This document shows, piece by piece, positions 26,368-36,105 of a stretch of DNA of 64,000 bases. The translations under genes and the position numbers were made by a program. The notes beneath the pieces are model-generated. The model saw nothing but the letters and a program-made list of their open reading frames with translations, was not told where the DNA came from and did no database searches. How positions within the stretch are numbered: the stretch's first letter is position 1; each line of letters opens with the position of its first letter. Source of the stretch: Poriferisodalis sp965205175 (GTDB lineage Bacteria; Actinomycetota; Acidimicrobiia; Acidimicrobiales; Poriferisodalaceae); NCBI RefSeq assembly GCF_965205175.1, contig NZ_OZ242038.1:1240001-1304000 (forward strand), in the 5' to 3' direction.

Positions 26368-27669
26368 ATGGTGCAGCGAGTGTCGGCGAGCGACGGCGGC
26401 GCCGCGGCGTACCTTCCGGGCACGCCCGAGCGAGACGAACTCGCTCGGCGCACCATCGGCGTGCTGCAGATCGGCGTCATTCCGGGCGGGCTGGCGATGA
26501 CGGCCTCGTTCTCGGCGTCGACCCTTCTGGCAGATCAGATGACCGGAAGCGAGACGAAGGCCTCGCTGGCTGCTGTGTGCCTCAGCATCGGCGGCACCCT
26601 CGCCGGCATCCCGCTGGCCGCGCTCATGGCTCGACGCGGCCGCCGCATGGGCCTCGGCGTTGGCTATGTCGTCGGGGCAGCAGGCGCCACCTTGGCGATG
26701 CTGTCAGCCTTCGCAGGCCGCTACTCGCTGCTCGTGGCCGGCATGGTGCTGGTGGGCACGGGCCAGGCGGCCAATCTGGCGTCCCGGTACGCAGGCGCGG
26801 ACTTGGCCACCGATGAGAACCGTGCCCGTTCGATCAGCTTGGTCCTGTGGGCCAGCACGGTCGGCTCGGTGCTGGGACCCACCGTTGCGCTCGGCCTGAA
26901 GGCCATGTTCGCCGGCACCGACGGATTGAGCGGTTTCGCGGTTCCCTATGCACTGGCGCTGGGGCTCTTCGTAGCGGCCGCAGCCAACATCTTTCGCCGC
27001 CTGCGTCCCGATCCGCTGCATGTGGTGGCTTCCGATGCGGGCGCCACAGGCGTCCAGTTGCCGAGCTTGGCCGAGGCGGGACGCATTCTGGCTCATCCGG
27101 TCGGCTCGATCGCCCTCATCGGCATGATGATGGGGCAAGCCGTCATGGTGGGGGTGATGACGGTGTCGCCGATTCACATGTCGCAAGGAGACCAGAGCGC
27201 ACTGGTCATCGGCATCATGCTGTCGCTGCACATCGCCGGGATGTTCGCGTTCTCGCCGTATGTGGGCTGGCTGGTGGACCGTGTGGGCGGTCAGCTCGTC
27301 ATCATTCTGGGCGCGGCAGTGCTTGCCGTCGGAGCGGTGACGGCCGCCAGAACCGATGCAGCGCACGCCACCGGGCTGTTGACGGGTCTGTTCCTCGTCG
27401 GCGTCGGCTGGAGCTGCTGCGTGGTAGCAGCCAGCTCGCTGCTGACGTCGTCGTTTCCGCTGGAGCGCCGAATCAGCGTGCAGGCCACCGCGGACGTGCT
27501 GATGACGGCGCTCGGAGCCGCTGCGGGCGTGAGCTCGGGCCTGGCGGTCGAGCACCGCTCTTACGCCGACTTGGCGAGCTGGGGAGCGTGGGCGGCAGTG
27601 GCGCTGGGCATCGCAGCGGCGGTGATGCTGATGCGGAACTTCAGCGTGACGCGGCGCCTCACCGCCTGA
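26368..27669 (+). CDS. MFS transporter
   Basis: A 433-aa protein with twelve predicted helices. It has an MFS motif-A-like loop, IPLAALMARRGRRMGLGVGY, after helix 2 and a matching AFSPYVGWLVDRVGGQLVII loop in the second half. The ATG at 26368 is preceded by GGGAGGCGAGGGAG. The frame is open upstream, but only over non-family sequence in the divergent promoter region. The substrate is unknown; drug or metabolite efflux is typical. Confidence 0.87.
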   Translation: MVQRVSASDGGAAAYLPGTPERDELARRTIGVLQIGVIPGGLAMTASFSASTLLADQMTGSETKASLAAVCLSIGGTLAGIPLAALMARRGRRMGLGVGYVVGAAGATLAMLSAFAGRYSLLVAGMVLVGTGQAANLASRYAGADLATDENRARSISLVLWASTVGSVLGPTVALGLKAMFAGTDGLSGFAVPYALALGLFVAAAANIFRRLRPDPLHVVASDAGATGVQLPSLAEAGRILAHPVGSIALIGMMMGQAVMVGVMTVSPIHMSQGDQSALVIGIMLSLHIAGMFAFSPYVGWLVDRVGGQLVIILGAAVLAVGAVTAARTDAAHATGLLTGLFLVGVGWSCCVVAASSLLTSSFPLERRISVQATADVLMTALGAAAGVSSGLAVEHRSYADLASWGAWAAVALGIAAAVMLMRNFSVTRRLTA

Positions 27670-27678
27670 TTGCCGCGA

Positions 27679-27723
27679 CGCTCAGGCTGAGCGCGTTCTG
27701 ATCACCGAGCAGAAGATCAGAAC
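27679..27723. terminator. two hairpins between convergent genes
   Basis: CGCTCAG (27679-27685) pairs with CTGAGCG (27687-27693). GTTCTGATC (27695-27703) pairs perfectly with GATCAGAAC (27715-27723) across an 11-base loop. They lie between the convergent MFS stop and the SurE stop, which the second stem overlaps. They look like a bidirectional terminator without a clear U-tract. Confidence 0.55.
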
Positions 27724-28532
27724 AGACCGTCGAGGCAAGCGGCGAGCTTCGAGTCGGCCTTCGCAGGCAGAGCCACCAGACGCGACAGGAACGTCACCGA
27801 TACGTAGTCGTCCATGACGGCGCCGGTGTCGACGTCGGCCGGCATGTCGACGGCGTCGCCCCACTGCATCGTCACCTTGAACGCCTCGGCATTGTCGGGA
27901 TGCGGCACCAAGCTCGCTGAGGTGATCGAACGCGGCGGCAACGTGCCCACGTCGGTGAACCGCCAGCCCTTCATGTCTGCAACGTCGAGATTGGGCACGT
28001 TGAGGTTCACAGCCCACGGCGAGTCATGCTCGTCGCCCAGCAAGCCGCTGAGCACCGTGCTCGCCACTTCCGCCGCGGCATGCCACCGTTGGTTCGCGAT
28101 GGCCTCTTCCCAGCCCTGGCCCTCCACGCCGAACCCTTCCACGGTCTGGCTCACGGCCAAGCCCGGGATACCACCGTTGCGACCGGTCAGCACCGCGCCG
28201 ACGGTGCCGGAGTGGTACACCGACCGGCCGACGTTCGCGCCGGGGTTGATGCCGGACACGACCACGTCCACCGGGCCGAATGCGCCCAGCCGCGCGAACA
28301 TCACGCACAGCGCCGGTGCGCCCGAGACCGCCCAGGCGTCGGCGATGCCGTCGAAGCTCACCTGGTGTACCTGCGGGTCCATCAAGTGCAGCGGGCCGAT
28401 GGCGGCGCCGGCGCCCGAGTACTCCGAGTCCGGCGCAACGACGACCACATCGCCGTGAGCGGTCATGGCACCGGCAAGGACCCGCAGCCCCTCCGATTCG
28501 ATGCCGTCGTCGTTGGTCACCAGAATTCGCAC
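27717..28532 (-). CDS. surE: 5'/3'-nucleotidase SurE
   Basis: A 271-aa metal-dependent nucleoside-monophosphate phosphatase. The N-terminal MRILVTNDDGIESEGLRVLA has the double-Asp metal site. VVAPDSEYSGAG contains the conserved Ser, and VVSGINPGANVGRSVYHSGTVGA contains the conserved Asn ligand and substrate loop. It begins with GTG at 28532. The frame is open upstream, but the family clearly starts here. About 150 bases without a gene separate it from the ABC-F gene. Confidence 0.92.
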   Translation of the reverse strand: MRILVTNDDGIESEGLRVLAGAMTAHGDVVVVAPDSEYSGAGAAIGPLHLMDPQVHQVSFDGIADAWAVSGAPALCVMFARLGAFGPVDVVVSGINPGANVGRSVYHSGTVGAVLTGRNGGIPGLAVSQTVEGFGVEGQGWEEAIANQRWHAAAEVASTVLSGLLGDEHDSPWAVNLNVPNLDVADMKGWRFTDVGTLPPRSITSASLVPHPDNAEAFKVTMQWGDAVDMPADVDTGAVMDDYVSVTFLSRLVALPAKADSKLAACLDGLF

Positions 28533-28686
28533 GGAATGGAACGTACCGCCCGCAGGTGACCATGGGACATCGCGACCGCGAACGGCAGGTAGCGGCACCG
28601 TGGCAGGTTGTCGCGCGGTGAACGGGCAACGTGAACGTTCAATCGCAGAGGCGAACCGAGTGACGCCGGCGCGTGCGTCGAGCTGC

Positions 28687-30708
28687 TCAGGCGCTGAGGT
28701 TGAGGCGGTCGATGCGGCGCTGCAACGCCTCGCAGTCGGACATATGACGCATTGCCTCGGATTTGGCAGCGTCGTAGTCGCTCGCAACCTGGCGAGCGTG
28801 CTCTGGGTCTTCGTAGGTTGTCGGCTCTCCGAGCAGCGCCTGCAGCTCTGCCACACGGTGCTCGGCGTTCTCCCAGGCACGTTCGGCCGCTGCGAGCTTC
28901 CGGCGCAGGTCCGCGGTCGCGCCGCGGGCAGCTTGGCGCTGCTCGGCCCCCGCCCGACGACGCTCGGCTGCCGCAGCGCGTGATGTCGGCGCCTTTGCTT
29001 CGGCGCCCGAGTTGTCGTCACGTCGGCTGTCGTGAGTTCCGCTGTTGTCGCGTCGGCTGTCGGTGACCGGGGCGGTGGTGCCGCCGGCAGTTCGTCTCGT
29101 GCTCATCCCGGGCGGCCGCAGCAGGCTCTCGTCCACGCCGGGGTGGTGGGCGGCTGTGCCGTCTCGCACCACGATCAGCGAATCGGCCACGCTGCGGATG
29201 AGATGGCGGTCGTGGGTCACGAGCAGCACCGTGCCCGGATACACCGACAGCGCGTCCTCCAGCATGTCGCAGCTCGGCAGGTCGAGGTGGTTGGTGGGCT
29301 CGTCGAGCACCAGCAGGTTGACGGGATTGGCCATGGTGATCGCCAGCGCCAGGCGCGTTCGCTCGCCGCCTGACAGGTCGGCCACCTTGCGGTCCGCGGC
29401 GTCGCCGGGGAAACCGAATCCGCCAAGCATCGTGCGCACGTTGCGCCCCGGCTGGTCGCCGACCGACGCAGTGAATTCCTGGGCCACTGAACGTCGGGGG
29501 TCCATGACCTCGGCGAGGTGCTGAGCGAAGGTGGCCATGTCCACGTTGCGTCCTCGGTGCAGCTCGCCACGCAGGATTCCCAGCTCGCCCTGCAGCACCC
29601 GCAGCAGCGTCGTCTTGCCGGCGCCGTTCGGCCCGACCACGCCGATCTTCGCGCCGCGCTCGATGACCAAGTCCACAGCTTCGAGCACGGGTTCGTCGCC
29701 GTCTGGGTAGCCGAGGGTTGCATCGACCAGCTCCACGACGACCCGCGACGAGCGTCGGGGCGCGCCGAAGCCGAATCGGGCCGCGAGTACCCGCGGGGCC
29801 GGGGGTGCCTCGGTCTCGAGCTTGGACAGCGCCTTGATCCGGCTCTGCACCTGGCGGGCCTTGGTGGCCTTGTAGCGGAAGCGCTCGATGAACCGTTCGG
29901 TGTGCGCCCGCCGGCGTGCCTGCTGTGCCGCAGCGGCTTCGGCGGCGGCAATTCGCTCTTGGCGGGCTGCGACGAACTCGGCGAATCCGCCGACGTACTC
30001 GTGTGCGCCAGTGCCGTCCATCTCGATGACCCGGTTGGCGACCGCGTCGATGAAGTCGCGGTCATGGCTGACGAACAGCAGCCCGCCTTCCCAAGCGGCC
30101 AGCTGATCCTCCAGCCAAGCCACGGAATCCACGTCGAGGTGGTTGGTGGGCTCGTCAGCCAGCAGGACGTCCGGCTTTGCCAGCAGCAGCTGGGCGAGAG
30201 CGACCCGCATTCGCCAGCCGCCCGACAGCTGCCCGACGCGGCGTTGAGCGTCATCGGGGGCGAAGCCCAGGCCGGCGAGCACCCGATGCGCCTCCGCTTC
30301 GAAGCCGTAGCCGCCGATCTGACGAAAGCGGGCTTCCAGCTCGCCGTAGCGGGCGAGCACGCTGTGGTAGTCCGCAGCCTCGACCTCGGCCAGCCGCGCC
30401 TCCAGCGCTCGAAGCTCAGCCGTCATGGCGGTGATGTTCCCTGCGCCGGCCAGTGTCGCCTCGAGCACGGTGCCCTCGGTGATCTCGTCGAGCTCTTGGG
30501 GCAGGTAGCCGACGGTCAGCCCGTTGCGGCGATGGACCTCGCCCTCGTCCGCCTCACTGACGCCGGCCAGGATCTCCAGCAATGTTGTCTTGCCGACGCC
30601 GTTGCCTCCGACGAGCGCCACGCGCCGACCCGGAGACAGCTGCACGCTGACATCGGCGAACAGCCGCCGTGGCGGATGCGACTTGGCGAGCGAGGAAGCC
30701 CACAGCAC
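28687..30708 (-). CDS. ABC-F family ATP-binding protein
   Basis: A 673-aa soluble protein with two ABC domains and no membrane part, acting at ribosomes in this family (translation factors or antibiotic-resistance proteins). Domain 1 has GGNGVGKTT near residue 35 and LSGGWRMRVALAQ. The linker carries RFRYKATKARQVQSRIKAL. Domain 2 has GPNGAGKTT near 345 and LSGGERTRLALA. A C-terminal charged coiled-coil tail (about 560-673) is present. It begins with GTG at 30708. Closest in style to Uup/EttA-like housekeeping members; no resistance role can be inferred. Confidence 0.9.
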   Translation of the reverse strand: MLWASSLAKSHPPRRLFADVSVQLSPGRRVALVGGNGVGKTTLLEILAGVSEADEGEVHRRNGLTVGYLPQELDEITEGTVLEATLAGAGNITAMTAELRALEARLAEVEAADYHSVLARYGELEARFRQIGGYGFEAEAHRVLAGLGFAPDDAQRRVGQLSGGWRMRVALAQLLLAKPDVLLADEPTNHLDVDSVAWLEDQLAAWEGGLLFVSHDRDFIDAVANRVIEMDGTGAHEYVGGFAEFVAARQERIAAAEAAAAQQARRRAHTERFIERFRYKATKARQVQSRIKALSKLETEAPPAPRVLAARFGFGAPRRSSRVVVELVDATLGYPDGDEPVLEAVDLVIERGAKIGVVGPNGAGKTTLLRVLQGELGILRGELHRGRNVDMATFAQHLAEVMDPRRSVAQEFTASVGDQPGRNVRTMLGGFGFPGDAADRKVADLSGGERTRLALAITMANPVNLLVLDEPTNHLDLPSCDMLEDALSVYPGTVLLVTHDRHLIRSVADSLIVVRDGTAAHHPGVDESLLRPPGMSTRRTAGGTTAPVTDSRRDNSGTHDSRRDDNSGAEAKAPTSRAAAAERRRAGAEQRQAARGATADLRRKLAAAERAWENAEHRVAELQALLGEPTTYEDPEHARQVASDYDAAKSEAMRHMSDCEALQRRIDRLNLSA

Positions 30709-30763
30709 CGCCAGAGTCTGCCGTTGAGCGGCGGCGCACGCGAAGTGCCGACGCGCGAAGTGT

Positions 30764-31681
30764 CTATGCGAAGTGAGGGGCTACGTCGGCCATGAACGCC
30801 CGCAGTGCGTCGAGGCGGCCCTCGATGCCTCCGCGCACGACCGGGTCGAGCACGAGATGCGTCACGCCCGCGTCCGCGACATGCCCGACGCCGTCGATCA
30901 TCTGCTCGGCGCTGCCGGCGATCGACACCTCGGGCTTCATGGCCGATGCCGGGTCGAGGTAGTAGCGCAGCGACAGCGTGATCTCGCTGCGGTCCCGGCC
31001 CATGGCGTCGCACGCAGCGCCCACTTGTCGCCAGCCTGACACCACGTCGCCGATCGTCTCGAACGCCGCGTGGAAGCCGTGCCCGTGCCGTGCCACACGC
31101 CGGTAGGCAGCGGCCGAGTTGCCGCCCACCCACACCGGCACCGGGTCCTGCACCGGCTTGGGCTCGAATCCGACTGCGGGGAACGAGTAGAAGTCCCCGT
31201 CGAAGCTGGGGTCGTGCTCGCTGAACAGGGTTCGGAACACTTCGAGCTGCTCGTCGGAGCGTGCGCCGCGACGATCCCACGGCATGCCCAGCACCTCTGC
31301 CTCTTCGCGCATCCATCCCACGCCCACGCCCAAGATGAGCCGGCCGTTCGACAGCACGTCGATGGTGGCGAGACGCTTCGCCGTCTCGACCGGTGGACGA
31401 TACGGCAGGATCAGCACGCTGAAGCCGAGCCGCAGCCGCTCGGTGACCGCCGCAACGAACTGCAGCGTGCCGATCGGGTCGAGCCAGCCCGTCTTGGGCG
31501 GCGCCGGGAACGAGCCGTCATCGGAGTACGGATACTTCGACGCCAGCTCGGCCGGCCAGCAGACGTGATCGGACGCCCAGCCCGAGGCGAAGCCGAGCCG
31601 GTCGACTTCCGAAGCGAACGTCATGAGCCCGTCGCGAGTGCCGACGCGCCCCAAGTGCGGCAGAGTGATTCCCCATTCCAT
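30764..31681 (-). CDS. LLM class F420-dependent oxidoreductase (TIGR03619-like)
   Basis: A 305-aa luciferase-like enzyme. MEWGITLPHLGRVGTRDGL is at the N-terminus, then VDRLGFASGWASDHV near residue 30, LRLGFSVLILPYRPPVETAKRLATIDVLSNGRLILGVGVGW near 85-125, and VPVWVGGNSAAAYRRVARHG. These are typical of F420-dependent subfamily members. The ATG at 31681 is chosen because family similarity begins there. It lies between the AGPS-like oxidase and the ABC-F gene on the same strand, and could share a transcript with the oxidase (41-base gap). Confidence 0.9.
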   Translation of the reverse strand: MEWGITLPHLGRVGTRDGLMTFASEVDRLGFASGWASDHVCWPAELASKYPYSDDGSFPAPPKTGWLDPIGTLQFVAAVTERLRLGFSVLILPYRPPVETAKRLATIDVLSNGRLILGVGVGWMREEAEVLGMPWDRRGARSDEQLEVFRTLFSEHDPSFDGDFYSFPAVGFEPKPVQDPVPVWVGGNSAAAYRRVARHGHGFHAAFETIGDVVSGWRQVGAACDAMGRDRSEITLSLRYYLDPASAMKPEVSIAGSAEQMIDGVGHVADAGVTHLVLDPVVRGGIEGRLDALRAFMADVAPHFA

Positions 31682-31722
31682 GGCCCGAGACACTAGGCGG
31701 GCCGCAGACGTGAGGTCGGCGC

Positions 31723-33324
31723 TCAGGGGTCGATGAGCACACCCGGGTTGAGGATGCCGTTGGGGTCGAGACGCTGCTTGACGGCCCGCACGGCTTCGGC
31801 AAACAGCTCCGGACGCTGACGGTCGTAGGCGGCGGGGCGGTGCATCCGGCCGACAGCGTGGTGGTGGGTGGCGGTGCCGCCCGCGGACACCAGCGCTTCG
31901 TTGGCGGCGTCCTTGACGGCTTGCCACTGCTCGATCTCGCCGCCTTGGGTGCCCATGCCGGACCACGTGTAGTACGGCGCCGGGCCGTCGGTGTAGACGT
32001 GTGTGAACCTGCACGACAGCGAATGGTGCTCACCGAACACGTCGGCCAGCACCGCGCCCACCTGTTCGCGCACCGTCGCGTCGAACTCCGGCCACCGGTC
32101 CCAGGTGATCGCGGTCTCGAACGTGTCGTTGACGAGGCCGAGCGACGTCTCCACGCCGTTGCCGACGCCGATGAACGCACTGCGCCAAGCTCCGACAGCG
32201 CCGCCCCGTCCGGTGGGGGCGCCAGTCCCGTCGTCGACCTGGATCTCGTCGTCGGGCACGTGACCGCCGCACTCGCGGGCGATGTCGACGGCTTGGGCGA
32301 TGTTGTGACGCTGTGTCAGCTCGGCCGATTCGAACGATACGATGACCAATGCGTGCTGGCCGTCCATGCCCGCTGCCCGCTCGGCTTCAGCCGGATCCAG
32401 GATCCGCAGGTTGGCCGGCCACAGCTTGGCCTGAGCGAGGTGTCGCACGGCTTCGCAGCCCGTTTCCCACGACGGGAACGTGATGCCGGCCGTGGCTCGG
32501 AACGTCGGACGCTTCTGGATGCGCATCCATGCTTCGGTGATGACGCCGTAGATGCCCTCCGATCCGATCACCATGCGGTCTGGGCTGGGCCCTGCGCCGG
32601 ATCCGGGCAGCCGGCGCGACTCCCACCAACCCGACGGCGTGATCATCCGGATCGACTCCACGAACTCGTCGATGTGGGTGTGGTTGGTGGCGTAGTGGCC
32701 GCCCGAGCGGGTCGCGATCCAGCCGCCGAGCGTGGAGAAGCGGAATGACTGCGGGAAGTGACGCAGCGTGTGGCCGCTGGGCCGCAGCTGGTTCTCGAGG
32801 TGCGGGCCGAACACGCCCGCCTGGATGCGCGCAGCCCGCGACACGTCGTCGATCTCGAGCACTTGGTCCAGCCGGTCTAGCGAGATCACCACGGTTGGGC
32901 CGCGGTCCTCGGGCGGCGTGAGGCCCCAGACCACCGAGGAGCCGCCGCCGTAGGGCACGGTGACGTAGCTGTTCGTGTCGCACCACTCGAGGGTGGCCTC
33001 GACCTCGGCTTCATCGCGAGGGTGCGCCACGACGTCGGGCGGGTTCGGAACGTCGAGATTGAACGCGCGGACGCGCTCGGTGAAGTGGGCGCCGTAGGCG
33101 TAGCGAGCCCGGTCGTAGGTGCTCACCGAGCACCATGCGGCTACGGAGTCGGGGATCGCGATACGCGGCCGGCGCAAGTCGGCGTCGTCTAGCGACGGCA
33201 CAGGCTTGGCCGTGATGTCGGTGCCGTACTGTGCCGACAGCTTGGCAGCCAGCGCGATGCGTTCGGCGTTGGTGGGTTCTTCGGATTCCAGGCACCATGC
33301 CCAGAACGACTTGCGGTCTGCCAT
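31723..33324 (-). CDS. FAD-binding oxidase, alkyldihydroxyacetonephosphate synthase-like
   Basis: A 533-aa protein of the PCMH-type FAD family. The FAD pyrophosphate loop region is VPYGGGSSVVWGL near residue 122. PSGHTLRHFPQSFRFSTLGGWIATRSGGHYATNHTHID near 185 resembles AGPS, and the family C-terminus GRMHRPAAYDRQRPEL...LDPNGILNPGVL is present. AGPS makes ether lipids by swapping acyl for alkyl chains. Many bacterial relatives are oxidases of unknown substrate, so ether-lipid synthesis is only a possibility. The length is close to AGPS without its N-terminal extension. Confidence 0.87.
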   Translation of the reverse strand: MADRKSFWAWCLESEEPTNAERIALAAKLSAQYGTDITAKPVPSLDDADLRRPRIAIPDSVAAWCSVSTYDRARYAYGAHFTERVRAFNLDVPNPPDVVAHPRDEAEVEATLEWCDTNSYVTVPYGGGSSVVWGLTPPEDRGPTVVISLDRLDQVLEIDDVSRAARIQAGVFGPHLENQLRPSGHTLRHFPQSFRFSTLGGWIATRSGGHYATNHTHIDEFVESIRMITPSGWWESRRLPGSGAGPSPDRMVIGSEGIYGVITEAWMRIQKRPTFRATAGITFPSWETGCEAVRHLAQAKLWPANLRILDPAEAERAAGMDGQHALVIVSFESAELTQRHNIAQAVDIARECGGHVPDDEIQVDDGTGAPTGRGGAVGAWRSAFIGVGNGVETSLGLVNDTFETAITWDRWPEFDATVREQVGAVLADVFGEHHSLSCRFTHVYTDGPAPYYTWSGMGTQGGEIEQWQAVKDAANEALVSAGGTATHHHAVGRMHRPAAYDRQRPELFAEAVRAVKQRLDPNGILNPGVLIDP

Positions 33325-33461
33325 CAGATGCGCCTCCGTGCGGGTGGTCTTGAGGCTAGGTGGGGTGCGAGTAGGGTCGGGGTGGTAGTTGAGCTGGCCG
33401 GCGGGCGATAACTTCCCGCCGCTGGCTTCGGCGGCAGCGAAGAAGGGTTGGTGAGGCAGCT

Positions 33462-35951
33462 ATGGACGAGTTTGGGCGCAGGTCCGGTGTGTTGGGTTCG
33501 GCTGGCCGGCGGGCGCGGCGGCGCAGGATGTCGGCTCTGGCGGCGGCGGTGCTGGCGGTCGGTGTGCTGCATGCTGTGGCGTCGCCCGGTGCCTCGGCAG
33601 CGGAGGGAGAGCCTGCGGTGTCGGTGGACGCGCCGGTGACGCTGGAGGTGACGGCCAGCGACGGTGCGGCGTCGCTGTCGTGGGCACGCGGCAAGGCAGG
33701 CAAGAAGGCATCGGATTGCGCGACATCGAATTACTGGATGTACGTGTACGACAGCGCGGGTGACACGGTCGCACAGGAGGGCGTGGTGTTCCCGGGCAGC
33801 TCGTTGGAGCTGGACAGCTTGGTTTCGGGCGCGAAGTACCGGGTGCAGGTCTACGCGTACTCCGATGCCTGCAAGCGGTGGGGCGCTGAAGCGAAGGCCA
33901 AGTTCAGGGCGGTAGGCGCCAAGAAGCCGGTGGCTGCCAAGCCCGACCCGGCCGATCCCGCTGAACCGCCCGAAGACGACAATTCAGACGACGACGGCGA
34001 CAAGGACGGGGACGACAAGGACGGCGGCGACAAGGACGGCGGCGAAAAGAACGACGACGGCGAGGACGACAGCGACAAGGACGGCGGCGACAAAGACGAC
34101 GGCGACGGCCAAGACGGCGGCAATCCGCTCGCCACGACCACCACCACAACGACGGTCCCGCCCACGACCACCACTACGACCACCACCACCACTACGACGA
34201 CGACAACGACGACGTCCACGACTACCACTACCACAACGACGCCGCCCACCACGACTTCGACTTCGACGACCACTACCTCGACCACCACCTCGACGACCAC
34301 AACTTCGACCACCACCACGACGATTCCGCAGTCAAGGCAGTACGTCGACTACAGCGCGAGCTACGCCCACGCCTGCGCGTTGCGTGTCAACGGCACCGTC
34401 CAGTGCTGGGGAGACAACGCGTGGGGAGAAAGCAACCCGCCGTCAGGAACGTTCAAGGCCATCACGACGGGCGGCGCAGAATGGACGTTTGTCGGACATT
34501 ATTCGTACCGTCATCGGCACGCTGGGCATTCGTGCGCCATTCGCACCAGCGACAGCAATATCCAGTGCTGGGGATCAAACCGATACTGGCAGTCCAACCC
34601 GCCCTCGGGAGCATTCAAAGCGGTATCGGCCGGTGGCACGCACACGTGCGGCATCAGAGCCAATGACTCGCTGGTGTGTTGGGGCCACAACTACTATCGG
34701 CAAGCCAACTCGCCGTATCCTGAGCTGCGATTCAAGGCAGTTTCAGCCGGCGGTCACCACACCTGCGCCATCAAGACCGACGACACACTGCTGTGCTGGG
34801 GCGGCGACCACCGACTGCCGCTGTGGACACCGGTGCCGGCGGGCACCTTCAAGAGCGTCACCTCGGGTCCGCACAGTACCTGCGCCATACGCACGGACGA
34901 CACGATGACCTGCTGGGTCAACAGTGCACCGTTTCAGCGGCCTGCTGCAAATATATCGGTGACTGCACCCGCAGGCACATTCAAGCGTGCATCGGTAGGT
35001 TACCTTGGTGTGTGCGCGATTCGACTGGACAATACCATCGGATGCTGGCAGTCAAGCGGCGCACCCATAGACCGGTACTCATCGAAGACCAGCACCTATA
35101 AGTCAATCTCATCGCACATCGGCTATCATTGTGCAGTCAGGAGCGACAATGGCTTGCAGTGCTGGGGAATTCGGCACAGCGGCAAGCCGGACGTACCTAC
35201 GAACAAGTTCCGCGAGATCACCTCGGGCCGTTCCCATCTGTGCGGACTTCGCTTCAATGGCAGAGTCATCTGTTGGGGTGATGGTGCGGCGGACGAGGAG
35301 CGGTTGAATCCGCCGTCCGGAAGGTTCACCGCCATAGACGCCGGTGCATACTTCACTTGTGGTATACGCCGCAACAAAACACTTCGCTGCTGGGGCGCCG
35401 GCATCACCGATCCTCCCGCTGGAAGATACAGAGATGTGTCAGCGGGCGCGGACTTTGCGTGCGCGATTCGCAATTCTGACAAAGCGATCGTCTGTTGGGG
35501 GGACAATTCTTCTGGTCAGTTGTCGCCGCCGTCGGGAACCTTCTCATCCGTCGATTTGGGAAGCTATCACGCATGCGGAACCCGGACTGACGGCTCGGTG
35601 ACGTGCTGGTCTGAGTGGAAACCAGGTGCATCCGTTTCACCCGGAAGACAGCACAAGTTCAGCGAAGTGTCGCTCGGATACCATTCCTGCGGAATTCGTC
35701 AGGACGGCACCATCCATTGCTGGCGGAACCTCGGCTCCCCGGCAGGCAAGTTCTCGCACATTGCCTCGGGCAGTCATCACGCGTGTGCAATCCGCGTCGA
35801 CGGCTCTGTGTATTGCTGGGCCAGTAGTTCGTGGCGGCAACCGATGAGGAATCCGACCACCGTAGGGTTTGAGCAGCTGGCAGGCGGTTATGGCTACATG
35901 TGCGGCATCCGCAGCGAGGACGACCGAGTCGAATGCTGGGATGTCCACTGA
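33462..35951 (+). CDS. secreted RCC1-repeat propeller protein on a Thr-rich stalk
   Basis: 829 aa. A twin-arginine-rich N-terminus (RRARRRRMSALAAAVLAVGV) leads into a signal peptide ending near ASPGASAAEG. An Fn3-like domain (about 50-150) contains CKRWGAEAK, like the end of the surface protein at 12211. An Asp/Lys/Gly-rich acidic segment (about 165-220, D-x-D-K-D-G repeats) could bind calcium. A Thr-rich stalk (about 225-288) follows. Then come about twelve RCC1-like units with the repeated pattern C-A-I-R-x-D-x-x-x-x-C-W-G and SGxFKAVSAGGxHTC, building a Cys-paired beta-propeller. It is probably displayed on the surface for binding. No anchor is seen. Confidence 0.85.
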   Translation: MDEFGRRSGVLGSAGRRARRRRMSALAAAVLAVGVLHAVASPGASAAEGEPAVSVDAPVTLEVTASDGAASLSWARGKAGKKASDCATSNYWMYVYDSAGDTVAQEGVVFPGSSLELDSLVSGAKYRVQVYAYSDACKRWGAEAKAKFRAVGAKKPVAAKPDPADPAEPPEDDNSDDDGDKDGDDKDGGDKDGGEKNDDGEDDSDKDGGDKDDGDGQDGGNPLATTTTTTTVPPTTTTTTTTTTTTTTTTTSTTTTTTTTPPTTTSTSTTTTSTTTSTTTTSTTTTTIPQSRQYVDYSASYAHACALRVNGTVQCWGDNAWGESNPPSGTFKAITTGGAEWTFVGHYSYRHRHAGHSCAIRTSDSNIQCWGSNRYWQSNPPSGAFKAVSAGGTHTCGIRANDSLVCWGHNYYRQANSPYPELRFKAVSAGGHHTCAIKTDDTLLCWGGDHRLPLWTPVPAGTFKSVTSGPHSTCAIRTDDTMTCWVNSAPFQRPAANISVTAPAGTFKRASVGYLGVCAIRLDNTIGCWQSSGAPIDRYSSKTSTYKSISSHIGYHCAVRSDNGLQCWGIRHSGKPDVPTNKFREITSGRSHLCGLRFNGRVICWGDGAADEERLNPPSGRFTAIDAGAYFTCGIRRNKTLRCWGAGITDPPAGRYRDVSAGADFACAIRNSDKAIVCWGDNSSGQLSPPSGTFSSVDLGSYHACGTRTDGSVTCWSEWKPGASVSPGRQHKFSEVSLGYHSCGIRQDGTIHCWRNLGSPAGKFSHIASGSHHACAIRVDGSVYCWASSSWRQPMRNPTTVGFEQLAGGYGYMCGIRSEDDRVECWDVH

Positions 35952-36105
35952 GTGGTGCTGAGGGAGCTTGGTCGCGCTCGTGTGCGCCGAAGCCAAATGC
36001 CTTCAAAGGGCCTACAGCCAAGGCACCGTTGGCGCGGAATTGCGTCGGACTCGCGGCCTGTGGCCAGTAGCTGATCAGTAGCGGCGAACACGTCAGAGAG
36101 TCACC

